A DNA stretch of 64,000 nucleotides from assembly GCA_036376245.1 (NCBI GenBank), contig DASVAS010000026.1:124001-188000 (forward strand), given 5' to 3'. The notes under the pieces are model-generated. The model made no database searches, was not told where the DNA came from, and worked only from the letters and a program-made list of their open reading frames with translations. The stretch is from DATARR01 sp036376245 (GTDB taxonomy: Bacteria > Acidobacteriota > Thermoanaerobaculia > Multivoradales > UBA5704). The position numbers and the translations under genes were made by a program. Position 1 is the stretch's first letter. Each line of letters begins with the position of its first letter. Below are positions 8,452 through 17,038 of this stretch, piece by piece.

Positions 8452-9386
8452 CAACCCTCGCGAAGCGCCCGGCCGGTCAGGGAGACGAAGACGTCTTCCA
8501 GCGTCGAGCGATGAGTGGAGAGGTTCACCAGCCGCGCTCCGGAGCGGTCCACCAGCGCCAGCAGGGCGGGGACGGTCTCGGCCAGGGAGCCGACCGGCAG
8601 CCACCAGCTCGGCCCGCGGCGGTGCGGCTCGGTGACCCCGGGCAGGGCGCGCAGGCTCTCTTCGTCCAGCTCCGGCTCGGAGGAGAACTCGATGACGTTC
8701 GCCGCGTGCAGGGAGCCGATGAGCTCGGCCGGCGTCCCCAGGGCGATGACCTTGCCGCGGTCGACGACGGCAACCCGGTCGCAGAGGCGCTCGGCCTCGT
8801 CCATGTAGTGGGTGGTGAGGAGGATCGTGCCGCCCCGGGAACGGAAATCGACGACCTGTTCCCAGAGTTGCAGCCGGCTCTGGGGATCGAGCCCGGTGGT
8901 GGGCTCGTCGAGGAAGAGCAGCTCGGGGTCCCCCACCAGGGCGCAGGCCACGGCGAGCCGCTGCTTCTGGCCGCCGGAGAGCTTGCCGACGCGGGCGTCC
9001 CGCTTCTCGTCGAGCGAGAGCTGGGTGAGGACGGCGTCGGGGTCGCGGCCGTTCTCGTAGAAGGACCGGAAGAGGCGGACGGTCTCGCCCACGGTCAGCT
9101 TCTCGGTGAGCTGGGTCTCCTGGAGGGAGATGCCGAGCCGCTCCCGCAGGGCGCGGCCGTCGCGGGTCCAGTGCGATCCCAGGATCTCCACTTCACCGGC
9201 GTCGGGCGCGGTCAGTCCTTCCAGGATCTCGATGGTGGTGGTCTTGCCCGCGCCGTTGGGGCCGAGCAGACCGAAGCACTCGCCGCGGCGGACCTCGAGG
9301 TCCAGGCCGTCGACGGCCACCACGTCGGCGAAGCGCTTGACGAGTCCATGGCAGCGGACGGCGATATCGGTTCGTTCAGGGCTCAT
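8451..9386 (-). CDS. ABC transporter ATP-binding protein (DrrA-like)
   Basis: 311 residues. Walker A GPNGAGKT at 42-49, ABC signature LSGGQ at 136-140, Walker B LLFLDEP just after 156, and the H-loop in LLTTHYMDEAE. The C-terminal 85 residues are the extension typical of DrrA/NodI exporters, ending in TLEDVFVSLTGR. It energises the permease encoded directly downstream. The pair forms a two-gene unit transcribed away from the M50-like gene. Confidence 0.95.
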   Translation of the reverse strand: MSPERTDIAVRCHGLVKRFADVVAVDGLDLEVRRGECFGLLGPNGAGKTTTIEILEGLTAPDAGEVEILGSHWTRDGRALRERLGISLQETQLTEKLTVGETVRLFRSFYENGRDPDAVLTQLSLDEKRDARVGKLSGGQKQRLAVACALVGDPELLFLDEPTTGLDPQSRLQLWEQVVDFRSRGGTILLTTHYMDEAERLCDRVAVVDRGKVIALGTPAELIGSLHAANVIEFSSEPELDEESLRALPGVTEPHRRGPSWWLPVGSLAETVPALLALVDRSGARLVNLSTHRSTLEDVFVSLTGRALREG

Positions 9387-9437
9387 GGCTGGTAGAGTTG
9401 AGGGTGCCCGGACAAGGCGGGGAGGCCTAGTATATCC

Positions 9438-10376
9438 ATGAGCAGTGAGAACGCTCCCCTTGGCAAGGTCGTGGATCTCCGCCGCTGGCGGGAGGAGAGG
9501 GACCGCAGGCTGCGCGAGCAGGAGGGCGGAGACTTCGTCGTCGAGGAGGGTCCGCCGGAACGCATCGGCTGGTTCTATCGATCTCTCGCGCTGATCTCCG
9601 GTCTGGGCTTCCTGATCGTCGGGATCGCGCTCGCCCTGCTCCCCTGGCTGATCCCCGGCGGCCCGGGCGAGCCGGTCTCGGTCGCCTTCCTGCCGCTCCT
9701 CCTCCTGCTCGTTTCACTGGGATTCGCGCTCTCCCTCTTCGGCGTCGACCTCCTGGGCCGCGCCTTCGTGGGACGGGAGTGGACGCGGGCTGTCTGGGAA
9801 CGCGTCACGGGATGGCTCGACCGCCACGTCCACCCGCTGCCGGCGTTCGCCGGGATCTCGGTGTTCGTCCTGACGCTGGGGCTCTGGGGAGGCGACGACG
9901 ATTCGTCGCTCTGGCAGCCCGCGCTGTACTGGTTCGTCGGCTATCTCCACATCAGCCTGCACGAGCTGGGGCACCTGCTGGCCGTGCGCGGGGTGAAGTA
10001 CCACCCCCGGCTTCTGGTCGCCGGCCCGCTGACCGTGGAATGGAAGCGCGACCGCCCCGCCGCCCGGGCGACCCGCGGCTGGCGGTTCCTCTTCGGGGGA
10101 AACGTCTGGTTCTCGGCGCGGCGCCGCACCCGTTCGCGGGACCTGATGGTCCTCATCGCCGGCCCGCTGGCGAACGTCCTGACCCTCGGCGCCGTGCTGG
10201 GCCTCGAGCGCTTCCTGCGGGGCTCGCTGCTGTTCGAGGCCTACGTGCGGGCCAACCTCGCCTGCGCGGCCCTGGTGCTGCTGGTCAACCTCCTGCCGCT
10301 GCCCCGCACGGCCGAGGGCTACGCCACCGACGGGCGGCAGATCCTCGACCTGCTGCGGGGCCGGCGGATCGCGTAG
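9438..10376 (+). CDS. M50-like membrane metalloprotease
   Basis: 312 residues with about six hydrophobic segments. HELGH at residues 175-179 lies within a membrane helix and is the zinc motif of site-2 proteases; GPLANVLTLG and, later, NLLPLPRTAEGYATDGRQIL sit where M50 proteins have the N-x2-P-x4-DG motif, although here the spacing to DG is stretched. No PDZ domain. Such proteins usually cleave membrane-bound regulators; the divergence from the canonical second motif leaves activity uncertain. Transcribed divergently from the ABC exporter. Confidence 0.78.
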   Translation: MSSENAPLGKVVDLRRWREERDRRLREQEGGDFVVEEGPPERIGWFYRSLALISGLGFLIVGIALALLPWLIPGGPGEPVSVAFLPLLLLLVSLGFALSLFGVDLLGRAFVGREWTRAVWERVTGWLDRHVHPLPAFAGISVFVLTLGLWGGDDDSSLWQPALYWFVGYLHISLHELGHLLAVRGVKYHPRLLVAGPLTVEWKRDRPAARATRGWRFLFGGNVWFSARRRTRSRDLMVLIAGPLANVLTLGAVLGLERFLRGSLLFEAYVRANLACAALVLLVNLLPLPRTAEGYATDGRQILDLLRGRRIA

Positions 10377-10379
10377 AGC

Positions 10380-10751
10380 CTAGAACGCGGGCTTGTAGAT
10401 CGCCAGGTACGCCGCCAGTCCGCCCAGCAACGGGAGGATCCACCAGAGCGCGGTCGAAGACTGGGGCGCCTTGCGGAAGACGACGACGATCCCGCCCAGG
10501 GCGAGCCAGATCAGGAATTTCAGCCAGACCCAGGCCGGCCAGGTCATGGGGTTCGACATCGTGTACTTGGCCAGGGCGCCGAAGCCGCTGATGAGGATCA
10601 GCAGGAGCGCGATGCCGTGGGTCATGCCGGCGGTCTTGCGGCTGACGCCGGATTCCACCCTCGCGCGGGACGCCAGCAGCAGTCCGCCCAACGCCGTGAA
10701 CAGGAAGACCACACCCAGAATGTGGAGCACTTTGTAGAAGGCCAGGCTCAT
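10380..10751 (-). CDS. Small four-helix membrane protein
   Basis: 123 residues from an ATG preceded by GAAAGGAGGG. Four hydrophobic segments are separated by short loops, with RARVESGVSRKTAGMTHGIAL in between and His residues near membrane ends (KVLHILG, MTHGIAL). The pattern recalls SirB/CopD-like or cytochrome b561-like small proteins, but haem-ligand spacing is not convincing. It converges on the M50-like gene with a 3-bp gap. Function unknown. Confidence 0.7.
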   Translation of the reverse strand: MSLAFYKVLHILGVVFLFTALGGLLLASRARVESGVSRKTAGMTHGIALLLILISGFGALAKYTMSNPMTWPAWVWLKFLIWLALGGIVVVFRKAPQSSTALWWILPLLGGLAAYLAIYKPAF

Positions 10752-10809
10752 CGTCACCCCTCCCTCGAAAGAATCAGTTGAGCGCATTGTAACTATCATT
10801 CCCTCTCTC

Positions 10810-11496
10810 ATGGCGCTCCTCGGCGGAATCGACCTCGGCTCCTTCACCACCGACAGCTACGTGGCCTGGCTGGAAGACGGCCATTTCCTCCTGGAGACGT
10901 ACCGGCCCACGCGCCAGCGGCCGCTCCCTGAATCCCCCGGCGGCTGGCCTCCGGCCTACACGGGGATCGACGCTCCCCAGGGGCTGCCCGAGCCCGGCGA
11001 ACGGCGGCGGCGAGAGTGCGATCGCCTGGCGAAGACGCCCACCCGCGTGCTGCCCCGCAGCCGGGCCGAGCTGGCGGGCTGGCGTCTCTACCGTCCGTTC
11101 GTCGAGGCGGGGGTGGAGGTCTTCTGGTCGATCCACGAGAAGGAGCTCGCTTCCATCCTCGGTCTGGTTCCCGTGCCGGACGGCGCCGGGACGGTCTTCG
11201 AGACATATCCCCGCTACGTCCTCCTCCAGCTCTGGGGGGAGCGCCCGCCCTCCAAGCGCCGGCGCCCTCGCGAGTACGTGGACTTCGTGTGGGAGCGCCT
11301 GCGCCGGGCCGGCTACTCCTGCGCCAGCCCCGTCGAGCGTCCGGACCATGTGGACGCCATGCTCTGCGCTCTGGCCGCCGAGGCCTGCCTGCACGCCGAC
11401 GGTCTTCCCGGCGGAACCGTGGGTCTGCCGCCTGTAGTGGATGAAGGTGAACGCGTGATCCGCGAAGGCTACATCGTCGCGCCGGCTGGTCTATAA
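10810..11496 (+). CDS. DUF429 family protein (predicted RNase H-fold nuclease)
   Basis: 228 residues. The family marks are visible: GIDLGSFTTDSYVA at the N-terminus (first acidic strand), IDAPQGLP at about 51-58, RRRECDR, FETYPRYVL and DHVDAMLCALAAEA near the C-terminus. DUF429 proteins are predicted nucleases of the RNase H superfamily with no settled physiological role. No good ribosome binding site precedes the ATG, which lies about 20 bp after an AT-rich stretch in the divergent gap, so leaderless translation is possible. Confidence 0.85.
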   Translation: MALLGGIDLGSFTTDSYVAWLEDGHFLLETYRPTRQRPLPESPGGWPPAYTGIDAPQGLPEPGERRRRECDRLAKTPTRVLPRSRAELAGWRLYRPFVEAGVEVFWSIHEKELASILGLVPVPDGAGTVFETYPRYVLLQLWGERPPSKRRRPREYVDFVWERLRRAGYSCASPVERPDHVDAMLCALAAEACLHADGLPGGTVGLPPVVDEGERVIREGYIVAPAGL

Positions 11497-11538
11497 TTCC
11501 GCGAGAAAGCATCTGCCGCAGGAAGTGAAGGAGCGTGT

Positions 11539-11563
11539 TTGAGGTCGCAAATTGCGACCTCAA
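11539..11563. promoter_or_regulatory. Palindrome copy 1, upstream of the ORF6N gene
   Basis: Perfect 12-bp arms TTGAGGTCGCAA / TTGCGACCTCAA around a single A. It ends 16 bp before the ORF6N start codon, just ahead of the AGGAGGAG ribosome binding site, so protein binding there or RNA folding would block expression. The same palindrome recurs at 11830-11858 and 12142-12174. Confidence 0.85.
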
Positions 11564-11579
11564 GTTTCCAGGAGGAGAC

Positions 11580-12134
11580 ATGGCGAAGAGCGGCACGCGG
11601 AGCAGCGCAAGGAGGAAGCCGGCGACGACAACCAGCGCGCTGGCCTTGATTCCCACCGAACGGGTGGAGCGCTCGATCCTGACCCTCCGGGGGCAGAGAG
11701 TGATCCTGGATTCCGACCTCGCGGCGCTCTTCGGCGTCACCACGAAGCGCCTCAACGAGCAGGTGCGGCGCAACCGGGATCGCTTCCCGCCGGACTTCAT
11801 GTTCCAGCTCTCGCAGGAGGAGTTCGCAGACTTGAGGTCGCAATTTGCGACCTCAAGTTGGGGCGGCCGCCGCATACCGCCCTTCGCCTTCACCGAGCAC
11901 GGGGCCATCATGGCGGCGAACATCCTCAACTCCCAGAGGGCGGTGCACGCGAGCGTGATGGTCGTCCGCGCCTTCGTGCGCCTGCGGGAGATCCTGGCCG
12001 CCCACGGCGATCTGGCGCGCAAGCTGGAAGAGCTGGAGAAGAGGTATGACGGCCAGTTCCAGCAGGTCTTCGCCGCCATCCGTGCCCTGATGGAGGCTCC
12101 CGGGAACGGCCGCAGAAAGCGGATCGGGTTCTGA
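11580..12134 (+). CDS. ORF6N (KilA-N-like) domain DNA-binding protein
   Basis: 184 residues from an ATG preceded by AGGAGGAG. The ORF6N domain covers about residues 20-110 (PTERVERSILTLRGQRVILD, DLAALFGVTTKRLNEQVRRN, RIPPFAFTEHG); a helical, acidic-basic tail follows (LARKLEELEKRYDG). ORF6N proteins are common in phages and mobile elements and act as antirepressors or regulators. The residues DLRSQFATSS in the middle of the domain are encoded by an almost perfect palindrome that also stands before and after the gene. I infer self-recognition or a mobile-cassette organisation. Confidence 0.9.
   Translation: MAKSGTRSSARRKPATTTSALALIPTERVERSILTLRGQRVILDSDLAALFGVTTKRLNEQVRRNRDRFPPDFMFQLSQEEFADLRSQFATSSWGGRRIPPFAFTEHGAIMAANILNSQRAVHASVMVVRAFVRLREILAAHGDLARKLEELEKRYDGQFQQVFAAIRALMEAPGNGRRKRIGF
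11830..11858. repeat. Palindrome copy 2, inside the ORF6N coding sequence
   Basis: Perfect 14-bp arms (ACTTGAGGTCGCAA and reverse complement) around a single T. It is in frame and encodes the family-typical stretch LRSQFATSS, so it cannot be a simple intergenic insertion. The centre base is inverted (T for A) relative to copies 1 and 3. Confidence 0.85.
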
Positions 12135-12141
12135 GCCCGCC

Positions 12142-12174
12142 CAACTTGAGGTCGCAAATTGCGACCTCAAGTTG
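12142..12174. repeat. Palindrome copy 3, downstream of the ORF6N gene
   Basis: Perfect 16-bp arms around a single A, the longest of the three copies. It starts 8 bp after the ORF6N stop and ends 6 bp before the stop of the convergent TIGR00300 gene, so it could also serve as a bidirectional terminator stem, although no T-run follows. Confidence 0.85.
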
Positions 12175-12179
12175 CCCCC

Positions 12180-13265
12180 CTAGATCCGCGCCTGCAGCTC
12201 GAGCTGCACCAGCCGCATGAAGTCCTGGGCGTTGGTCACCACCCCGAAGGCCTGGTGGGTGCCGCGGTCCTTCAGCTTGCTGACCACGAACTCGGTCTGG
12301 TCCACGCAGATCGTGGTGATCTCCGAGATCGTGCCGTCCGGACGCGCGCAGAAGGTCGGGAGCATGTTGCCCGCCGCGATGGCGTGCAGGGCGGTCGCCA
12401 CCATCACCACCATGGTGGCGCGGGAGGTCAGCTCGCGCATGGCCTCCTGCGAATCCAGGGCCGAGGGGATCGTCTCCGGCAGCGGGCCGTCGTCGCGGAT
12501 GGAGCCCGCGAGGACGTAGGGGGTGTTGGTCACCGTCAGGGCGTGCATGATGCCCCCGGCGAGGCGGCCGGAGTCCACCAGCGCCCGGATCGAGCCCGCC
12601 TTCTTCACCTCGTTGATGGCCCGCATGTGCACGCTGTGGCCCCCCGCCGTTCCGGAGCCGTCCGCCAGCATGCCCAGGGTCGTGCCGAAGAGCGAGGCCT
12701 CCACGTCGTGGACCCCCACCGCGTTGCCCGTGATCACGCCGTGGCAGAAGCCGTTGTGGATCAGCCACTCCATGGCGATCCTCCCCCGCGCGTGCACCAG
12801 CGCCGGGCCGATCACCCAGAGGATGAAGCCGTCGTCCCCGCGGTTCTTCACGAACTCCCGGAAGATGGCGTCGTAGTTGACCGGTTTCTCGCGGCTCACC
12901 TCCGAGGCCATGAACGCGAACGCCTCGGGGACGTGCGTGTCGTCCACCTCGCCCTGGAAGCCGCGGTCCCAGACCAGCACCCCCTCCGAGCCGTCCTCGG
13001 CCGAGGCGACCGCCACCAGGTCCCCCTTGCGGACGAGGCGGAACTCCTTGATGACCAGCCGCTCCGTGGCCGGATCCCAGACCAGGTGGGAATCCATGCG
13101 CGGCCGCTCGGGCATGCGCCACTGGCCGCCGATCTTGACGTAGGTGGGATGGTTGGTGGTGGACATGAAGCCGTCCGGCAGCACGGTGTCCGCCGGAGAG
13201 GGCTCGAACCGGCACTCGGGCGCGGCGAGGAGACGTGGATTGAAAAAATCGGGTTCGCGATACAT
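12180..13265 (-). CDS. TIGR00300 / LOR-SDH domain protein, possible ornithine cyclodeaminase
   Basis: 361 residues from an ATG at 13265. The sequence YVLAGSIRDDGPLPE and the Rossmann-like C-terminal half match the TIGR00300 family, the conserved region of LOR/SDH bifunctional enzymes that includes an archaeal NAD-dependent ornithine cyclodeaminase and the C-terminal domain of cyanobacterial arginine dihydrolases. The reaction here would be ornithine to proline and ammonia, but that is by family only. No arginine or proline genes are adjacent. Convergent with the ORF6N gene. Confidence 0.75.
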   Translation of the reverse strand: MYREPDFFNPRLLAAPECRFEPSPADTVLPDGFMSTTNHPTYVKIGGQWRMPERPRMDSHLVWDPATERLVIKEFRLVRKGDLVAVASAEDGSEGVLVWDRGFQGEVDDTHVPEAFAFMASEVSREKPVNYDAIFREFVKNRGDDGFILWVIGPALVHARGRIAMEWLIHNGFCHGVITGNAVGVHDVEASLFGTTLGMLADGSGTAGGHSVHMRAINEVKKAGSIRALVDSGRLAGGIMHALTVTNTPYVLAGSIRDDGPLPETIPSALDSQEAMRELTSRATMVVMVATALHAIAAGNMLPTFCARPDGTISEITTICVDQTEFVVSKLKDRGTHQAFGVVTNAQDFMRLVQLELQARI

Positions 13266-13358
13266 GGGCCGGGATCGTAGCCAACGCCGATCGACGCGGC
13301 AAGGGAGCCGAATTCGGCATGTATTTTGCGTTGTCAGCCTCGTTGGGAGGACGCGCCC

Positions 13359-14288
13359 ATGCCGCGAGCGATCTGGAAGGGGAGCATCAGTTTCGGCCTC
13401 GTCAACATCCCGGTCGGCCTGTACACGGCGGAGAGCCGCGACGAGATCCACTTCAACATGCTGGACCGCCGGACCAAGAGCCGCATCCATTTCAAGCGGG
13501 TCAACGAGGAAGGCAAAGAGGTCGCCTGGGAAGATATCGTCAAGGGCTACGAATTCGAATCCGGCCAGTACGTGATCCTTTCCGACGAGGACCTCAAACG
13601 GGCCAGCCCCGAGGCCACCCAGACCATCGACATCGTGGACTTCGTGGATCTCGACGAGATCAGTCCCCTCTATTTCGACAAGCCCTACTATCTGGGTCCC
13701 GACAAGAAGGGGGGCAAGGCGTACGCGCTGCTGCGGGAGGTCCTGCGCCGCACGAATAAAGTGGGGATCGCCAAGGTGGTGATCCGCACCCGCCAGTACC
13801 TCGCCGCCGTGGTGGCCCGCGGGGAGGACGTGCTGACGCTGGAGCTGCTACGCTACGCCCACGAGTTGCGCGATCCCGGGGAGCTCGACGTCCCCAGCGG
13901 CAAGCAGGGGGTCTCCGAGCGGGAGCTGGAGATGGCCGAGCGCCTCGTGGAAGGGATGGTCGAGGCCTGGGACCCCGAGAAGTACAAGGACGACTACCGC
14001 AAGGACCTCATGAAGATGATCGAGGAGCGGGTGGAGGCTGGAGAGCTCGAAGCTTCGTCCGAGCCCGCTCCCAAGCCGGAACGGGCGCGGAGCAACGTGG
14101 TGGACCTGATGGCCCTCCTCAAGCAGAGCGTCGAAGGAGCGGGCGGACGGAAGCCGGCCGGCGGCGCCAAGAAGGCGGCTCCCAAGAAGGCCGCGGCCAA
14201 GAAGACCGCCGCGAAGAAGACGGCCCGCAAGCCCGCCAGGAAGGCTCCGGCCAAGAAGAAGGCGGCCGCCCGCAAGAAGAGCGCCTGA
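13359..14288 (+). CDS. ku: Non-homologous end-joining protein Ku
   Basis: 309 residues from an ATG 8 nt after GGGAGG. It begins MPRAIWKGSISFGLVNIPVGLY, condensed here as the bacterial Ku opening (IWKGSISFGLVNIPV), with LDRRT.S.IHFKRVNEE-type and YYLGPDKKGGKAYALL core motifs. The Ku core ends near residue 255. The last 55 residues are Lys/Ala/Pro-rich, histone H1-like, and probably bind DNA. It threads double-strand breaks and recruits LigD, encoded 14 bp downstream. Confidence 0.97.
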   Translation: MPRAIWKGSISFGLVNIPVGLYTAESRDEIHFNMLDRRTKSRIHFKRVNEEGKEVAWEDIVKGYEFESGQYVILSDEDLKRASPEATQTIDIVDFVDLDEISPLYFDKPYYLGPDKKGGKAYALLREVLRRTNKVGIAKVVIRTRQYLAAVVARGEDVLTLELLRYAHELRDPGELDVPSGKQGVSERELEMAERLVEGMVEAWDPEKYKDDYRKDLMKMIEERVEAGELEASSEPAPKPERARSNVVDLMALLKQSVEGAGGRKPAGGAKKAAPKKAAAKKTAAKKTARKPARKAPAKKKAAARKKSA

Positions 14289-14302
14289 GCCCCGGTTGAG
14301 CC

Positions 14303-16993
14303 ATGGCCCTCGAGGAATACAAACGCAAGCGGAACTTCAAGGCCACCCCCGAGCCTGAAGGCAAGGTCAAGAAGACCAGGGGGAGCTCCTACGTCATCCA
14401 GAAGCACGCCGCCACCCGGCTTCACTACGACTTCCGCCTGGAGATGGAAGGCGTGTTGCGGAGCTGGGCCGTGCCCAAGGGCCCCAGCCTCGATCCCGGC
14501 GAGAAGCGGCTGGCCGTCCACGTCGAAGACCATCCCATGGACTACGGCGACTTCGAGGGGATCATCCCCAAGGGGCAGTACGGCGGCGGCACGGTCCTGC
14601 TCTGGGACCGCGGCATCTGGATCCCCGAAGACGATCCCGTGGAGGCCTACAGGAAAGGCCGGCTGAAGTTCCGCCTCGAAGGCGAGAAGCTCCACGGCGG
14701 CTGGAACCTGGTCCGCATGGGCGGCCGGCGGGCCGCCGAGGACGGCAAGCAGGAGTGGCTGCTCATCAAGGAGAACGACGAGACGGCCGTTCCCGGCAGC
14801 GGCGACGCCATCGTCGAGGAGCGCCCGGAGAGCGTCGCCAGCGGCCTGAGCCTGGAGGAGATCGCCGCCGATCCCGAGCGGGTCTGGCAGTCGAACCGGC
14901 CCGAGAAGGCCAAGACGTTCAAGGACAAGGTCGCCGCCAAGGCCGCGAAGAAGAAGGCGGCGGAGCCCGAAACCTCCTCTTCCGGTATCGATCCGTCGGC
15001 GATCTCCGGCGCCAGGAAGGCGAAGATGCCCGCCGGCATCGAGCCCCAGCTCGCCACGCTGGTGGAGGAGGTCCCCACGGCCGGCGAGTGGATCCACGAG
15101 ATCAAGTACGACGGCTACCGCGCGATCTGCGAGATCCACGACGGCGAGGCGCGCCTCGTCACCCGCAACGGCAAGGACTGGACCGACCGCTTCGAGCCCG
15201 TCGCCCGCGAGGCGGAGACCCTCCCGGTCCGCCAGGCCATCCTCGACGGCGAGGTGGTCGTCCTGGAGCCCGACGGCACAACCAGCTTCCAGTCCCTGCA
15301 GAACGCTCTCTCGGAAGGCCGGCAGCGCGATCTCGTCTATTTTGCGTTCGACCTCCTCCATCTGGACGGCTACGACCTGCGCAAGGCCCCGCTGCTGGAG
15401 CGCAAGGAGGCCCTGGAGGCGCTCCTCGCCGGCCGGACGGGCGCCATCCGCATGGGCGACCACATCGAAGGGGAAGGCGAGCGGTTCTACCGCCAGGCCT
15501 GCAACTTCGGCCTGGAAGGGATCATCTCCAAGCGGGCCGACCAGCCCTACGTCGGCGGACGCGGCAAGGACTGGCTCAAGGTGAAATGCCTGAAGCGCCA
15601 GGAATTCGTCATCGTGGGCTTCACCGATCCGGAGAAGTCCCGCGTGGGCTTCGGCGCCCTGTTGCTGGCCGTGCACCAGGGCAAGGACCTCGTCTTCGCC
15701 GGCAAGGTCGGCACCGGCTTCAACGACAAGACGCTCCGCGAGCTGCGCAAGCGGCTGGAGAAGATGGAGATCGACAAACCCGCCTTCAAGAACGCCCCCA
15801 GGGGCGCCGAGGCCCGGCGCAGCCACTGGGTGCGGCCCGAGCTGGTCGGGGAAGTCGCCTTCACCGAGTGGACGCGGGACAACATCCTGCGCCATCCTAC
15901 GTTCCAGGGATTGCGGGAGGACAAGAGCCCGGAGGAGATCGTGCGCGAAGAACCCCAGGCCACCCCGCCGGAGGCCGAAGCCGTTCCGGTGAAGAAGTCC
16001 GCGCCGAAGAAGACCGCGAAGACGGCCAGGCCGAAGGCCGGCCCCAAGCCCCCGATCCGCCCGGCGCCGGAGGAGGTCCCGGGAGCCTCCAAGGGGAAGA
16101 AGCGAGAGGCAGAGATCGCCGGCGTCCGCTTCAGCAACGTCGACAAGGTCCTCTATCCCGAGCAGGGCGTCACCAAGGGGGAGCTGGCGGCCTACTACGT
16201 CCGCGTGGCGGACTGGATCCTCCCCCACCTCAAGGACCGCCCGCTGACCCTGGTGCGCTGCCCCGAGGGCCGGGCCAGGCAGTGCTTCTACCAGAAGCAC
16301 ATCAGCGAGCACGTGCCGCCGTCCGTCCGCCGGGTGGAGATCGAGGGCGACCCCGAGCCCTACGGCGCCGTGAGCGATCTCGAAGGCCTCCTCTCCCTCG
16401 TGCAGATGGGCGTGCTCGAGCTGCACATCTGGGGCTCGCACGTCGACAGGATCGAGCAGCCGGACTACGTGGTCTTCGACCTCGACCCCGACGAAGGGCT
16501 CGACTGGGAGCGCGTCGTCGAAGGCGCCTACGCGATGCGGGATTTCCTGACGGAGCTGGGTCTACAGACCTTCCTCAAGACCACCGGCGGCAAGGGGCTC
16601 CACGTAGTGCTCCCCCTGACCCGCCGCGAGGGGTGGGACGAGGTCAAGGCCTTCACCAAGGCCGTCTCCGAGGCCATGGTCGCCGCCGATCCCAAGCGCT
16701 ACACCTCCAAGCTTCCCAAGGCCAGCCGCAAGGGCAAGGTCTTCATCGACTACCTGCGCAACGGCCGGGGCGCCACCTCGATCTGCGCCTACTCCACCCG
16801 CTCGCGGGAGGGCTCGCCGATTTCCGTCCCCCTGTTCTGGGAAGAGCTGGAGACGGGCGTGCGCGGCAACACCTACACGATCCGCAACATCTTCGAGCGC
16901 CTCGAAAACCTCCCTTCCGATCCCTGGGCGGACTTCTACAAGACGCGCCAGTCGATCACCGCCGCGATGAAGAAGGCCGTCGGGATGAAGTAG
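14303..16993 (+). CDS. ligD: ATP-dependent DNA ligase D, PE-LIG-POL order
   Basis: 896 residues. The 3'-phosphoesterase domain lies at about 20-165 (HYDFRLEMEG with His41; GIIPKGQYGGGT). The ligase domain lies at about 235-545, with the adenylated lysine in EIKYDGYR at K268. The primase-polymerase domain lies at about 605-890, with the metal-binding VVFDLDPDEG at D726/D728. Order PE-LIG-POL matches Pseudomonas LigD and differs from mycobacteria. Lys/Ala/Pro-rich linkers separate the domains. It fills and ligates broken ends with Ku, whose gene is directly upstream in one operon. Confidence 0.97.
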   Translation: MALEEYKRKRNFKATPEPEGKVKKTRGSSYVIQKHAATRLHYDFRLEMEGVLRSWAVPKGPSLDPGEKRLAVHVEDHPMDYGDFEGIIPKGQYGGGTVLLWDRGIWIPEDDPVEAYRKGRLKFRLEGEKLHGGWNLVRMGGRRAAEDGKQEWLLIKENDETAVPGSGDAIVEERPESVASGLSLEEIAADPERVWQSNRPEKAKTFKDKVAAKAAKKKAAEPETSSSGIDPSAISGARKAKMPAGIEPQLATLVEEVPTAGEWIHEIKYDGYRAICEIHDGEARLVTRNGKDWTDRFEPVAREAETLPVRQAILDGEVVVLEPDGTTSFQSLQNALSEGRQRDLVYFAFDLLHLDGYDLRKAPLLERKEALEALLAGRTGAIRMGDHIEGEGERFYRQACNFGLEGIISKRADQPYVGGRGKDWLKVKCLKRQEFVIVGFTDPEKSRVGFGALLLAVHQGKDLVFAGKVGTGFNDKTLRELRKRLEKMEIDKPAFKNAPRGAEARRSHWVRPELVGEVAFTEWTRDNILRHPTFQGLREDKSPEEIVREEPQATPPEAEAVPVKKSAPKKTAKTARPKAGPKPPIRPAPEEVPGASKGKKREAEIAGVRFSNVDKVLYPEQGVTKGELAAYYVRVADWILPHLKDRPLTLVRCPEGRARQCFYQKHISEHVPPSVRRVEIEGDPEPYGAVSDLEGLLSLVQMGVLELHIWGSHVDRIEQPDYVVFDLDPDEGLDWERVVEGAYAMRDFLTELGLQTFLKTTGGKGLHVVLPLTRREGWDEVKAFTKAVSEAMVAADPKRYTSKLPKASRKGKVFIDYLRNGRGATSICAYSTRSREGSPISVPLFWEELETGVRGNTYTIRNIFERLENLPSDPWADFYKTRQSITAAMKKAVGMK

Positions 16994-17038
16994 GAACGGC
17001 CCTTGCAAAACCCGGGGTCGACCGATGAGAGGACCCCG

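Noticed and set aside
13994..16441. 815-codon open frame opposite ku and ligD
   Set aside because: Shadow frame; both sense genes have all their catalytic motifs.
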